64,000 bases of DNA from Legionella norrlandica (GCF_000770585.1 NZ_JNCF01000008.1:1-64000); one strand, 5' to 3'. Shown: positions 1-12,015, counted from the first letter of the stretch. The notes: generated by a model from the letters alone, not told the origin. Made by a program: numbers and translations.

Positions 1-818
<818 letters not shown>

Positions 819-876
819 TTATTTTTTGTGTTAAGATGACAAATATTATGATAAAAATAAAAACATTAAAATACCT

Positions 877-3281
877 ATGGCAAAACTACATCAGGGAAAG
901 CAGGCTGGAATCCCCAAAAAATCCATGCCAATCTTTATAATAAAACGCCTCTGCGAAGGTAGTTTTATATTAATTTTGACAGGAGCTCTTTTTGTCTTCT
1001 TGTCTTTACTTACCTACTCAACAAACGATCCCAGTTGGTCGCATGCTTCTCGTTCAGGAGTGCCTGTTTCTAATTCTGGGGGACAAGTTGGGGCCTACAT
1101 TGCTGATGCGCTTTATTTTGCATTCGGATACCTTGCCTTTTTATTACCCATCGCGTTTGTTTATGTTGCTTGGGCTATCCTGAAAGATTTTCGTTCTTTT
1201 AAGGCGTTGGATAAGTCAATATTGGTGTTAAGGGCGATTGGTTTTGTTCTAATGGTGTCTGGGGGCTGTGGTTTGTTAAGTATAAATCACCTCTTTGAAG
1301 CGGTGGATACAGTCCATAGTGCAGGAGGCATTATCGGGCAAACGGTTGGAAGTGGCTGGTACCATATGCTAAATCTTGAAGGAGCTACATTACTCCTCCT
1401 TGCCATGTTTTTGGTGGGTACTACCTGGTTAACTGGATTGTCTTGGATTAAGGCAATAGAACTCATCGGATACCATACGCTAAATGCTTTTGCGTACCTT
1501 GATAGATTTTTAAGAAAGGGGATACAACTTGCTTCCTCGGGTATTGAGAATTATAAATCAAGGCCTCCTTCGCTTAAAGTGGAAGAAGCTCCTAAACCAG
1601 GTCAGACTCTTAAATCAGAGAATGAGAGAAAGAAATCTGTACCTAAATTGTTCCAGTCTAGAAAAGAGAAAGATAAAGAGAATGAAAGAGCCATTCCTAT
1701 TTTAATTACCAATGAAGAAAAGCCTGAAATTATTAAACCAATAAAAGAGCTAAAGGAGATTCGTCCTCCTAAAACAACAACTCCCGGAACACTTCCTAGT
1801 CTGACACTGCTGGATAAAGGCCAACCAGGGAAACCATGGGCGGTTATACTCATGAAGAATTGGAGAATCTTTCACGTGACGTCGAGCAACATTTGCTGGA
1901 TTTTGGTATCCAAGCTGATGTGGTTGCAGTGCACCCCGGGCCAGTAGTTACCCGGTTCGAACTGCAATTAGCAGCAGGAGTGAAAGTCAGTAAATTAACA
2001 GCCTTGGCTAAGGATTTAGCACGTTCGTTATCAGTAGTTTCAGTTCGTGTCGTGGAAGTAATACCAGGTAAAACAGTGGTTGGCCTTGAATTACCTAATC
2101 ACTCTCGTCAAATGGTCAGATTATCCGACGTCTTATCAACTGAGGTATATCAACAAGCACACTCACCTTTGTCTTTGGCTTTGGGAGTGGACATAGGAGG
2201 ACATCCTATGGTAGTTGATTTGGCAAAAATGCCTCATTTGCTCGTTGCTGGAACTACCGGTTCAGGTAAGTCAGTAGGTATTAATGCTATGATTTTAAGC
2301 ATTCTATTTAAGGCTACTCCAGAACAAGTTCGTTTAATCATGGTAGATCCTAAAATGTTGGAACTATCAGTGTATGATGGAGTTCCTCATTTGCTTACTC
2401 CTGTTGTTACTGATATGAAGGAAGCAGCGAGTGCGCTTCGTTGGTGTGTTGAGGAAATGGAGAGGCGCTATAAACTAATGGCTGCGCTAGGCGTTAGGAA
2501 TTTGGCTGGATATAATGCCAAAATTGCTGAAGCAGTTGCTGATGGTAAACCATTAGTAAATCCCTTATGGAAACCTGTAGACTCTATGGATGATAAAGCG
2601 CCTGAGTTACAAGCATTGCCTTTTGTAGTGGTAGTGATTGATGAACTTGCCGATATGATGATGGTTGTCGGTAAAAAAGTTGAACAGTTGATTGCACGTA
2701 TTGCACAAAAAGCCAGGGCAGCAGGAATTCATATGATTCTTGCGACACAAAGACCTTCTGTAGACGTATTAACTGGCTTAATAAAATCAAATATCCCCAC
2801 TCGAATATCATTCCAGGTGTCTTCAAAAATTGATTCCCGAACTATACTTGACCAACAAGGCGCTGAACAATTACTAGGACATGGTGATATGCTGTATTTG
2901 GCTCCTGGTAGTGGAGCCCCCTTGCGTGTGCATGGAGCATTTGTTGACGATAAGGAAGTTCATCGTATTGCTGATGATTGGCGCTCAAGAGGGGAGCCTG
3001 ATTATATTGATGACATCCTTAAAATGGGGAATGAAAGTAGTGAGGGTAGTTTTGATGAGGAAGGTGGGCAATCTGGAGAGGAAGATGATCCCCTTTATGA
3101 TCAGGCTGTAGAATTTGTGATTCAGACACGTAAGGCTAGTATTTCTGCTGTGCAAAGAAGATTAAAAATTGGTTATAATCGTGCGGCGAGAATGATAGAA
3201 GAAATGGAACGAACAGGAATAGTCGGTCCATTGGATGGTGGCTATCGCGATGTATTAGTAACATCTGTAACTGAGGACTGA
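877..3281 (+). CDS. ftsK: DNA translocase FtsK, frame broken near 1835
   Basis: Septum-anchored motor that pumps chromosome DNA during division. The N-terminal frame (877-1947) has a run of hydrophobic membrane segments over about 170 residues and then a charged Pro-rich linker. The motor domain is in another frame (readable from about 1836) with Walker A GTTGSGKS, Walker [11 protein letters not shown] and a C-terminal winged-helix gamma domain ending at 3281. Joining the frames by adding one base near 1831-1840 gives about 801 aa, the expected size for a short-linker FtsK. The broken frame would detach the motor from the membrane anchor, so in an essential gene it is more likely a sequencing error than a true mutation. 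It is followed 2 bp later by lolA. Confidence 0.9.
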
Positions 3282-3283
3282 AT

Positions 3284-3892
3284 ATGAACAAATTTTTACT
3301 CGTTTTGCTGCTCATTTTTTCTGGTGGAGTATTTAGTCAAACTTCTGCTGAAATATTACAAGGCAAATTGAATTCCATTCAAACGATGACTGCAAATTTT
3401 AATCAAATTGTAAAAGCAAAAAATCGTGAGGTGTCACGTTCTTCCGGGACTATGGCTTTACAACGACCAGGAAAATTTCGTTGGCAGACAAAAGATCCTA
3501 TGGAACAATTAATCGTAGCAGATGGCCGGAAAATGTGGGTCTATGATGTGGATCTGGAGCAAGTGACGGTCAAAAACCAAGAAAAAGGATTGGGTGGGAC
3601 TGCCGCTTTATTTTTAAGCGGTTATGATGAAACGCTTACTCATGATTTCAATGTAACAGAAAAAAAGAATGGGAACTTGACTATTTTTGATTTGAAATCC
3701 AAATCAGCCAAAGAAAATTTTCAAAGAATAAAGCTAATTTTTACTCAGAATTCTTTAATTGGTCTGGAGTTGTATGATCAATTAGGCCAAGTGACTAATG
3801 TTAAATTAGTACAAATCAAATCTAATCCTAAGTTGCCTGCTAAGTTGTTTCAGTTCAAACCTCCTAAAGGAGTTGATGTGGTGAGACAATAA
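3284..3892 (+). CDS. lolA: Outer-membrane lipoprotein carrier protein LolA
   Basis: Periplasmic chaperone that takes lipoproteins from LolCDE to LolB at the outer membrane. The 202-residue product starts with a signal peptide (MNKFLLVLLLIFSGGVFSQ, cleavage near residue 18-22). The body matches the LolA pattern: an early segment on length and Asn-Phe-Gln, then a GKFRW segment and LIVADG at about residues 58-75, and a hydrophobic GTAALFLSG loop. It starts 2 bp after ftsK. The ftsK-lolA-rarA order is the common gammaproteobacterial arrangement and supports the call. Confidence 0.93.
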   Translation: MNKFLLVLLLIFSGGVFSQTSAEILQGKLNSIQTMTANFNQIVKAKNREVSRSSGTMALQRPGKFRWQTKDPMEQLIVADGRKMWVYDVDLEQVTVKNQEKGLGGTAALFLSGYDETLTHDFNVTEKKNGNLTIFDLKSKSAKENFQRIKLIFTQNSLIGLELYDQLGQVTNVKLVQIKSNPKLPAKLFQFKPPKGVDVVRQ

Positions 3893-3947
3893 CATTCGTT
3901 TGGAAAACTCTATTGCAAAGAGATCTATCATCATAATTGAATCGATA

Positions 3948-5246
3948 ATGAGCTTATTTAACAAAGATCCGGAACCGCCGTTAGCCGAAATGCTAAGGCC
4001 CCAACATATTGATGAAGTAATTGGCCAAACTCATTTGCTTGGAGAAGGGAAAGCGTTGAGACTGTGTTTTCTGAGTTCTAAATTACACTCCATGATCCTC
4101 TGGGGGCCTCCAGGGGTTGGCAAAACTACTATTGCAAGATTAACGGCTAAAGCTTTTAATTGCGAATGGATAGCCTTGTCTGCGGTATTTTCGGGAGTTA
4201 AAGATATACGAGCTGCAATTGAAAAGGCACAAGAACACCTCATTCATGATAAACAGACTATCTTGTTTATAGATGAAATTCATAGGTTTAATAAAGCTCA
4301 GCAGGATGCTTTATTACCTTATACGGAATCAGGATTAATTACTTTTATTGGAGCAACCACTGAAAATCCATCTTTTGAAGTCAATTCCGCGCTATTATCA
4401 CGCGCTCAAGTTTATGTTTTGCAACCTTTATCAGAACAAGAACTAAAACTATTATTTCAAAGAGCTCAACACAAGGTTTTATCGGCGCTTGAATTTACTG
4501 ACGAGGCTGTTGAATTTTTAATTTCTTGTGCTGATGGGGATGCTAGGCGATTACTTAATTTGCTGGAACAAGTCAAAACAGCCAGTTCGGCACTCAAAAT
4601 AACCATTATAAATAAAGAAATGATGCATAATATTATCGTGCAGGGTGGGCGGCGTTTTGATAAAGGTGGAGAAGCATTTTATGATCAAATCTCTGCTTTA
4701 CATAAATCAGTACGAGGTTCTAATCCTGATGCTGCCTTGTATTGGTTATGTCGAATGTTGGATGGTGGAGTGGATCCTCATTATTTGGCCAGACGTATTA
4801 TCCGGATGTCATGGGAAGATATTGGCTTGGCAGATCCAAGGGGCATCCAGATTGCCAATGATGCAGCAGAAACTTATGATAGGCTAGGCTCTCCAGAAGG
4901 GGAGCTGGCTTTGGCGCAAGCTGTAATTTATCTTGCAACTTCAGCAAAGAGCAATGCTGGTTATGTAGCGTTTAATCAAGCTATGGAATTCGTGAAAAAA
5001 GACAAGTCTAGAGAGGTTCCGATTCACTTAAGAAATGCACCTACTCAGTTAATGAAAAAACTTGGATATGGCCATGAATATCGCTATACCCATGATGAAC
5101 CTTTCGCCTACGCCGCTGGAGAACATTATTTTCCTGAAGGAATGTCTGAGGTGAACTGGTATAAACCAGTACCAAGAGGGTTAGAAACTAAAATTGCCGA
5201 AAAACTTGCTTTTCTTCGCCAATTAGATGATGAGGCAAAGAAGTAA
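3948..5246 (+). CDS. rarA: Replication-associated recombination AAA+ ATPase RarA
   Basis: AAA+ ATPase of the clamp-loader group that acts at stalled replication forks. Walker A GPPGVGKTT is near residue 50, Walker B ILFIDEIHRFNK follows, and the sensor 1 segment GATTENPSFE is intact. The C-terminal half matches the MgsA tetramerisation region, ending in a Gly-His-Glu-Tyr and PRGLE-containing tail. I chose ATG at 3948 (MSLFNKDPE) because the family begins just before this point; an upstream TTG at 3900 would add 16 residues without homology. About 432 aa, the normal length. Confidence 0.93.
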   Translation: MSLFNKDPEPPLAEMLRPQHIDEVIGQTHLLGEGKALRLCFLSSKLHSMILWGPPGVGKTTIARLTAKAFNCEWIALSAVFSGVKDIRAAIEKAQEHLIHDKQTILFIDEIHRFNKAQQDALLPYTESGLITFIGATTENPSFEVNSALLSRAQVYVLQPLSEQELKLLFQRAQHKVLSALEFTDEAVEFLISCADGDARRLLNLLEQVKTASSALKITIINKEMMHNIIVQGGRRFDKGGEAFYDQISALHKSVRGSNPDAALYWLCRMLDGGVDPHYLARRIIRMSWEDIGLADPRGIQIANDAAETYDRLGSPEGELALAQAVIYLATSAKSNAGYVAFNQAMEFVKKDKSREVPIHLRNAPTQLMKKLGYGHEYRYTHDEPFAYAAGEHYFPEGMSEVNWYKPVPRGLETKIAEKLAFLRQLDDEAKK

Positions 5247-5465
5247 ACTTATGGGTTTAGGCTTTTATATGGTCTTCCAGTAAGTCTCGCTAACGAATGA
5301 TGATATTTAAGATCTCATTAAATCTCAGATAAGATCAAAAAAAACACAATGATCACGTTTTATATTCTTCGAGGATATGTCTATTAATTATTTGATTTTA
5401 AATGTATTTTAATTTCCCCCCAAACTTTGTTACAGTCACTAATACAATGATGAAAATTAATAATT

Positions 5466-6488
5466 ATGTATTATTCAAATTATCAAACATGTGCTGTCAA
5501 ACCACAAATAGAGCTTTCTGAATGGGATATTTTATCTAGTTTACCTACAGCGCTAGTTATTTTGAATGCACAAGGTAAAGTGGTTTGGTTGAATCCTACA
5601 GCAGAAGCGATGCTTGGTTATGGATTAATTGGTTCTTTGTGGCTAGATGTGATACAAAGAGCATTTGTTCCAAAAGCAGATGATGGGCATGAAGTTTCCT
5701 TAGCTGATGGCAGACGAGTGCATGTAGCCATTTCATCCTTAGAAAGTTTACCTGGCATATTGATTACCTTATCTGATATTACAGCAAGCAGGGACTATGA
5801 AGAAGCTAAAGAAAATGAAAAGAGATTAGCCTCTATTGGAACGATGACGGCTCAATTAGCTCATCAAATTAGAACACCGTTGTCTTCTGCGATGTTGTAT
5901 ACTGAACATTTGAATAATCTCCCAGATTTAGATCATCGTAGTAAAAACTGGATTCATAGAATACAAGAGTGTCATGCGAGCATTGAGCAGCAAATCCAAG
6001 ATTTATTGTTATTTGCAAGAGGCGCTTCCATTGAGCCCAAATACGTGGATATGGAATTTTGGTGTTCTCAATTAATACAAAGAGCTCAGCCCTATGTTGA
6101 GTCTTATAATGCTGTATTAAATGTAAATAATTATCTAATTACTAGAGAATCCTCTATCCATGGAGAGTCGTTAATTGGAGCAGTATTGAATTTGATAATT
6201 AATGGTTTACAGTCTGAAGCAAACAAAGTTGATTTAACTCTTGCATCTCTAGATGATTCAGGTATACAAATAATAGTAGAGGATAATGGAAAGGGAATGC
6301 CAGAGGAAGTAAGGGTACAAGCATTTTCGCCATTTTATACAACGAAGGCACAAGGTACAGGCTTAGGACTGGCAGTAGTTTTTGCTGTGGTTAAAGCACA
6401 TGGTGGTCGAGTGACTCTTGAGTCGACTGAAGGGATAGGAACACAGGTAACTATTTGCTTACCTTGCCTGAACAGAAACGTAGGATAA
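5466..6488 (+). CDS. fleS: Flagellar two-component sensor histidine kinase FleS (FlrB-like)
   Basis: Soluble sensor kinase that controls the sigma-54 activator FleR in the flagellar cascade. A PAS domain covers about residues 20-110 (LVILNAQGKVVWLNPTAEAM). The HisKA phospho-acceptor is in LAHQIRTPLSSAML near residue 138. The HATPase domain has an N box (NLIINGLQSE), a G1 box (VEDNGKGMP) and a G2 box (GTGLGLAVV). There is no membrane segment, as expected for FleS. It ends 23 bp before fleR, and the cytoplasmic PAS-HisKA-HATPase layout next to a REC-AAA-HTH regulator is what identifies the pair. Confidence 0.88.
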   Translation: MYYSNYQTCAVKPQIELSEWDILSSLPTALVILNAQGKVVWLNPTAEAMLGYGLIGSLWLDVIQRAFVPKADDGHEVSLADGRRVHVAISSLESLPGILITLSDITASRDYEEAKENEKRLASIGTMTAQLAHQIRTPLSSAMLYTEHLNNLPDLDHRSKNWIHRIQECHASIEQQIQDLLLFARGASIEPKYVDMEFWCSQLIQRAQPYVESYNAVLNVNNYLITRESSIHGESLIGAVLNLIINGLQSEANKVDLTLASLDDSGIQIIVEDNGKGMPEEVRVQAFSPFYTTKAQGTGLGLAVVFAVVKAHGGRVTLESTEGIGTQVTICLPCLNRNVG

Positions 6489-6511
6489 CTTTATAACACA
6501 AAGGATTTTCT

Positions 6512-7828
6512 ATGAGCCATGTTTTAATTGTGGAAGATGATTCGGCTTTAAGAGAAGCGCTGGCTGAGACGATGACTATTTCAGGTCATACTTACATTAC
6601 AGCCAAAGATGGTAAAGAAGCGTTAGCTCTTCTTGAATTACATAATCCAGGCGTTGTGCTTACTGATATTCGAATGGATAAATTAGATGGTAATCAGTTA
6701 TTAAATGAAATTCAAAAAAAAAGGCCTGGCTTGCCTGTTATTCTTATGACAGCTTATAGTTCAGTTGAGGATGCCGTTACCGCTATTCGGCACGGAGCTG
6801 TGGACTATTTACAAAAACCATTTAGTGCACAGCTCTTAATTGAAAAAATAAATCAATATATAAAAAATGATTTACAGGATGATTCTAATGATCCAATAGC
6901 CCAAGATCCTAAAAGTCAGGCTTTATTAACAATGGCTTTGAAGGTAGCGCAATCCGATGTTGGAGTTATGATTAGCGGTGAAAGCGGGACAGGAAAAGAG
7001 GTATTAGCACATTTCATTCACGACCACTCTAACCGCAGGAAGCAACCTTTTGTAGCAATTAATTGCGCTGCGATTCCGGAGCAAATGTTAGAGGCCACTC
7101 TTTTTGGTTATGAAAAAGGTTCTTTTACCGGAGCATACAAATCCACTCCAGGTAAATTTGAGCAAGCACAAGGAGGCACTTTGCTTTTAGACGAAGTCAG
7201 TGAAATGCCTTTGAGTTTGCAAGCAAAATTACTGAGAGTCTTACAAGAAAAAGAGGTAGAAAGAATCGGTTCAAACAAGATAATAAGTCTGGATGTTAGA
7301 ATTATTGCAACAACGAATAGACAGCTAAAGGAAGAAGTTCATGCTGGGCGATTCAGGGAAGATCTCTACTATAGGTTGAATGTTTTTCCTTTGCAATGGC
7401 ATCCATTAAGAGAAAGGACAAATGACATTATTCCTTTGGCAAACTACTTAATTCGTAAACATTGTCAACATAAGCAACCTGTAGTTCCAGTGATTAGTCC
7501 ATCGGCCCAAAAGTTAATGCTTTCTTATAATTGGCCAGGTAATGCAAGAGAGCTCGACAATGTTATCCAAAGAGCTCTTGTGCTGCAAACTCAAGGTATT
7601 ATTGAAGAAGAGCATTTACAGATATCCGCTCCTTCATCAGCCGATACTTTAAATAAAGTTTCTACTATTGGCAGTAAAAACTTACAGATGCACGAATACG
7701 AATTGATAGAAAAGACGCTGTCGGAGAATCAAGGCAATAGACAAAAGGTTGCTGCATTATTGGGAGTTAGCGAAAGAACGTTACGCTATAAGCTCGCCAA
7801 AATGCGGGAAGAAGGGTATGTTGTGTAG
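6512..7828 (+). CDS. fleR: Sigma-54-dependent flagellar response regulator FleR (FlrC-like)
   Basis: NtrC-type activator of class III flagellar genes, phosphorylated by FleS. The receiver domain has acidic pocket residues near the N-terminus (VEDD) and the phospho-acceptor Asp in VVLTDIRMD near residue 54. The central AAA+ domain has Walker A GESGTGKE, the sigma-54 contact loop GSFTGA and Walker B TLLLDEVSEMP. A Fis-type helix-turn-helix closes the 438-residue protein (GNRQKVAALLGVSERTLRYK). The start at 6512 follows an AAGGA ribosome-binding site. Confidence 0.92.
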   Translation: MSHVLIVEDDSALREALAETMTISGHTYITAKDGKEALALLELHNPGVVLTDIRMDKLDGNQLLNEIQKKRPGLPVILMTAYSSVEDAVTAIRHGAVDYLQKPFSAQLLIEKINQYIKNDLQDDSNDPIAQDPKSQALLTMALKVAQSDVGVMISGESGTGKEVLAHFIHDHSNRRKQPFVAINCAAIPEQMLEATLFGYEKGSFTGAYKSTPGKFEQAQGGTLLLDEVSEMPLSLQAKLLRVLQEKEVERIGSNKIISLDVRIIATTNRQLKEEVHAGRFREDLYYRLNVFPLQWHPLRERTNDIIPLANYLIRKHCQHKQPVVPVISPSAQKLMLSYNWPGNARELDNVIQRALVLQTQGIIEEEHLQISAPSSADTLNKVSTIGSKNLQMHEYELIEKTLSENQGNRQKVAALLGVSERTLRYKLAKMREEGYVV

Positions 7829-8126
7829 TCAGAAAGCATTTTAGCGCAGTGCTCTGCAGCCCGTTGCAAAAGCAGCTGGACTGGGTTTCCAGAGAGGTGT
7901 AAAAGATCCAGGATAATACGTACGACTCGGGTTACCGAGAAATTTGACAGAAATTTGATTTTTATTTGTTCTAACTGATTGTTGTTGATATAATTTGAAA
8001 CCATATTGTTCTCGAAAAGTAGATCTACAGACTTGGTATAAACAATACTGAGCAGAAATATACAGTGTATTGAACAAAAGGAAAGTGATGAGTATGCGTA
8101 AAAGCAATGGTATAGTAATATAAAAA
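7829..8126. other. Intergenic spacer between fleR and the YhdP-like gene
   Basis: About 298 bp with no convincing gene. A short hairpin CTCGG-GTTA-CCGAG near 7927-7940 could end fleR transcription, but it lacks a clear T-run. A minus-strand open frame of 138 codons crosses it and runs into the YhdP-like gene, yet it has no family resemblance, so I do not call it. Confidence 0.3.
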
Positions 8127-11100
8127 ATGACCAATAATAAGCTCTTAGTAAATAAAATTCTTAAAAAAATTGGGATGGTTTTAGCTATCCTGATAATTTT
8201 ATCGGCTGTTTTTTCTAGTGTATTCCGTTCACTTACTCCTTGGGCTGAGCAATACAAAGGGGAAGTGGAACAGCATTTAACTTCATTACTTGGGCAACCC
8301 GTGACTGTTCAAACTATGGAAACGGGGTGGTATTGGTTAGAGCCCGTTGTTAAATTAAAGCACGTAACCATTAAGGACAGCCATAATAATTCAATTTATT
8401 TGGATAAATTGGTTGTTGGGATAAATTTATTCAAATCCTTTTGGAGTTGGCGTATCCAGCCCGGTGTGCTTTATATAGATGATGTCAATTTAGTTTTTCG
8501 GGAGAAAAATGGTCATTGGAGCATTGATGGAATTTCAGGTAATGCAATTAAAGATACCAATATTGATCCTGACAAAATACAAGAAATATTGAGTTGGATA
8601 GCTCAACAAGAAAAATTGATAATAAAACATGTTTCAGCACATTTTCATTTTAGCGATGGCTCATTAATTCCTATTAGCGAACTAGACGTTTCAATAGTAA
8701 ATAAAGGGGGAAATTATAAAATAAAAGGAGAAGCGAGACTTGAGCAAACCAATACAACCTCCTTTCAATTGCTAGGGAATGTCCAATTTGATCCGGCTAA
8801 AATGGAAAATACTAACGGGCACTTTTATTTTTCAGCTAACCACGTTTTACCAGCCCAATGGCAGAGTTTATTACCAAAAACTTTAATTAGACTGGAAGGA
8901 GGTAAAGGGGATCTCGCTTTATGGTTTGATTTGGATAGAGGAAAGGTTTCTTCCGTTCAAGCGCAAGTAAAATTCAAGCGTTTGGCTTGGAAATTATTAA
9001 ACAAAAAAAATAGTGAATTGATTCAGTCATTTTATGCCAATATGGGATGGAAATTGGATAAACTGGGTTGGCAATTCCAGGCAGACCATATAAAGCTAAG
9101 GGCGGGAGAGGTTCGTTGGCCAGAGAACCAAATATCAGTTCGTTTTAATAAAGAACAAAATACTTATCAACTCTTTAGTAAACATATTCTTGTAAGATCA
9201 TTATTATCCGATGCGATTAATTGGCCTTCTACCATTCAAAATATAGTGCAGTTCGAACCACATGGAATATTGCATGATACACAGGTATTAATAAAAGAAA
9301 ATCAAATTAATTACATTTTGACTGGGTTTGAGCAATTAGGATGGAATGCAAGAGATAATATTCCTGGAGTGGATAATTTATCTGGGGCTTTCAATTGGCA
9401 ACCGATGGAAGGACGTTTGGAGCTGGATTCTGAAAATACCATTTTATCAGTTAAAGGTTATCCAAACCAAAATTTAACTATTTTAAATGGTGCTTTTGAT
9501 TGGAAAGAACTAAATGATGGATTACGATTCAGTATTGAACGCATGGTTCTTAGTCAGCCTGAATTAACAATTAGCCTAGAAGGAATTCTTGATCAAGTTA
9601 CTAAAGGCTCTGTTGGAAATATTCGTCTAGCAGCAGACTTCTCTGGAAAAAATTTACAGAAATGGATGCCTTATTTACCCAAAAATCACATGAAGCCTAA
9701 GTTATTTGCCTGGCTAAATAATGATGTAAAACGTCTAGCACAAGCAACTGGCAAGATCACTTTTAATGGTATGGTCAAGGATTTTCCTTTTGATAATGGG
9801 AATGGTGAGTTTTCAATAGTGAGCCATGTGGTTGGAGGTAATATATTAATTACTCCAAAATGGCAATTAATTAAAGAGTTAGAAGGCTATATCAAATTAA
9901 AAAATAGAAATCTCGATATAGATATTATCAATGGTGATATTCAAGGGGTACCTCTTAAGCAAATGAATTTGCGTATTGATGACATTGGTAAAGATAAAGA
10001 AACCTTGCTGATCTCTGGGCTTGTCCATGGTCAAGCACAACGAATGCTGAATTTTATAATGGCCTCGCCCTTACAGGAAAAACTATCGGCTCTAAAAATC
10101 CTAGCGATAAAGGGTTTATTATCTTTGAACTTACGATTGGAAATCCCCCTATATCCGGAGAATGATGATGATCTGGCCAGAGGGGAATTAACGTTTAAAA
10201 ATAATATTGTAACTATAAAGCATCAGATGGGTGATTTTTCCCTACAAAAAGTGAGAGGAAATTTATTTTTTGATGAAAAAGGTATATTAGACAGCTCGCT
10301 AAGTGCTACTGCATTTGACTATCCATTAACTATCAAGATTCAATCAGAGCATTCCCCACACTCGTTGACTGCAATAGCCATTGAAGGTGAGTGTACCGTT
10401 GAATCCTTAAAAAATAAGTTAAATTTGCCTATTTTCTCAGTGCTTAAGGGCAATATTTTGGCTAGAGCATTGTTAAAAATTACCGATGATCCAAATGATT
10501 TGGATAACATGAAATTAAATTCTGATTTGGTAGGAATGGCTGTTAATCTACCTGCTCCACTGGGAAAAACTTATAAAGAAAAAGCCCCTTTACTGGTTAA
10601 TCTGGATTTCAATCCGAAAAAAGCACTTCGTGTTAGGGTCAATTACAATGGCCGATTGAGTACGGATCTTTTACTGCAAAAGCAAAAAGGAGAGTTTGAG
10701 CTTAAGTCTGGCCAAATACAATTAGGTAGTGCACAAGCTATAAATCAAAACTCCCCAGGATTAGGTATTACAGGTACTTTGGATGGTTTTGATTTGCAAG
10801 AGTGGAAAGAGGTATTAGCGCGATTTTCCAAGGGAAATACCAAATTCTCTCTATTAAAATTGGTCAATACTGTTAATGTAACAATGAGTAAGCTAACCTT
10901 TCTGCATCAGCATTTTGATCATATGTTGGTGTATGCTAAAAAACGTGCTGATAATGATTGGACTGTTATTTTGAAACAGAAGAAAATTGATGCAGATTTA
11001 ACTTATCATTCGTCAACAAACTCATTAAGTGGTTTTGTAAGGTATTTGCACTTATCGGAGATGAAGCCATCGGAAATAGGGAGAGATTCTCCTTCCAAAG

Positions 11101-11951
11101 CAACGCCGGATCAAATTCCCAATCTGAATTTAAGGATTGACAATTTTTCAATTGGGAAAATTCAAATTGGGAATATTACTCTGAAGAGTCATTCTACTCC
11201 TACACGATGGCAGCTTGATTACGGGAGAGTAGACTCTCCCTATTACCAGGCAAATTTTGAAGGAGAGTGGCTGCAAAATGGAAAAGTTAATCAGACAAAA
11301 ATGCAGACAAAAATGTATCTAAAAGATTTAGCTAAAAGTCTTGAACGTTGGAAGCTTAATCCTGCGGTAGATGCTGGAAAAGGGTATATAGAATTTCGAG
11401 GGGGCTGGCAAGGCACTTTGTATGATTTTTCTCTGAGTAAATTGAATGGTTCATTGTATTTGCAACTGAACAATGGCCGAATTACTGATCTTAGCCCAGA
11501 AACTGAAGAAAAATTGGGTATAGGCAAGTTATTAAGTATCTTGAGCCTACAAACTATTCCAAGACGATTAAAATTGGACTTTAGTGATCTATCTCAGGAT
11601 GGCTATAGTTTTGATATATTTAAAGGCAATTTTAATGTCAATAATGGCATTATGAGTACTAATAATAGTTATATTGATGGACCAGTCGCGTATGCCAGTA
11701 TGAAAGGTGATTTAGATCTGAGAAGGCGCTTATATGATTTAAATTTAAGCATTTCTCCTCATATTACGGCTAGCCTACCTGTAGTAGCTACCATAGCCGG
11801 TGGCCCTATCGCTGGCCTCGCCGCATGGATTGCAAATAAAATCATTAATCAAAGTATGCAGAAAATTACTGGGTATAGCTATAAAGTTTCTGGCCCTTGG
11901 AGTCAGCCCATTGTCCAGCAACTAAGCATAGTGAAAAAAAAGCTTCAATGA
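8127..11951 (+). CDS. yhdP: YhdP/AsmA-like envelope lipid-transport protein (DUF3971 type)
   Basis: Very large protein (1274 aa) of the AsmA-like bridge family, which spans the periplasm and moves phospholipid toward the outer membrane. It has an N-terminal transmembrane helix (residues about 13-35, VLAILIILSAVFSSVF), then long repetitive beta-rich sequence and a C-terminal AsmA-like segment with a hydrophobic end (VVATIAGGPIAGLAAW). Length and layout match YhdP. Function is inferred from the family. It sits before mpl, another envelope gene. Confidence 0.82.
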   Translation: MTNNKLLVNKILKKIGMVLAILIILSAVFSSVFRSLTPWAEQYKGEVEQHLTSLLGQPVTVQTMETGWYWLEPVVKLKHVTIKDSHNNSIYLDKLVVGINLFKSFWSWRIQPGVLYIDDVNLVFREKNGHWSIDGISGNAIKDTNIDPDKIQEILSWIAQQEKLIIKHVSAHFHFSDGSLIPISELDVSIVNKGGNYKIKGEARLEQTNTTSFQLLGNVQFDPAKMENTNGHFYFSANHVLPAQWQSLLPKTLIRLEGGKGDLALWFDLDRGKVSSVQAQVKFKRLAWKLLNKKNSELIQSFYANMGWKLDKLGWQFQADHIKLRAGEVRWPENQISVRFNKEQNTYQLFSKHILVRSLLSDAINWPSTIQNIVQFEPHGILHDTQVLIKENQINYILTGFEQLGWNARDNIPGVDNLSGAFNWQPMEGRLELDSENTILSVKGYPNQNLTILNGAFDWKELNDGLRFSIERMVLSQPELTISLEGILDQVTKGSVGNIRLAADFSGKNLQKWMPYLPKNHMKPKLFAWLNNDVKRLAQATGKITFNGMVKDFPFDNGNGEFSIVSHVVGGNILITPKWQLIKELEGYIKLKNRNLDIDIINGDIQGVPLKQMNLRIDDIGKDKETLLISGLVHGQAQRMLNFIMASPLQEKLSALKILAIKGLLSLNLRLEIPLYPENDDDLARGELTFKNNIVTIKHQMGDFSLQKVRGNLFFDEKGILDSSLSATAFDYPLTIKIQSEHSPHSLTAIAIEGECTVESLKNKLNLPIFSVLKGNILARALLKITDDPNDLDNMKLNSDLVGMAVNLPAPLGKTYKEKAPLLVNLDFNPKKALRVRVNYNGRLSTDLLLQKQKGEFELKSGQIQLGSAQAINQNSPGLGITGTLDGFDLQEWKEVLARFSKGNTKFSLLKLVNTVNVTMSKLTFLHQHFDHMLVYAKKRADNDWTVILKQKKIDADLTYHSSTNSLSGFVRYLHLSEMKPSEIGRDSPSKATPDQIPNLNLRIDNFSIGKIQIGNITLKSHSTPTRWQLDYGRVDSPYYQANFEGEWLQNGKVNQTKMQTKMYLKDLAKSLERWKLNPAVDAGKGYIEFRGGWQGTLYDFSLSKLNGSLYLQLNNGRITDLSPETEEKLGIGKLLSILSLQTIPRRLKLDFSDLSQDGYSFDIFKGNFNVNNGIMSTNNSYIDGPVAYASMKGDLDLRRRLYDLNLSISPHITASLPVVATIAGGPIAGLAAWIANKIINQSMQKITGYSYKVSGPWSQPIVQQLSIVKKKLQ

Positions 11952-12015
11952 GAGAGTTAAGGTGTTGATAGGAAACAAGGATAATCAAGATCTGGGAGCA
12001 TAATTAAAAACAATT

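Noticed and set aside
7841-8257. Minus-strand open frame of 138 codons upstream of the YhdP-like gene
   Set aside because: No family resemblance; it overlaps the start of the giant gene, and its hydrophobic part is antisense to an AT-rich stretch.
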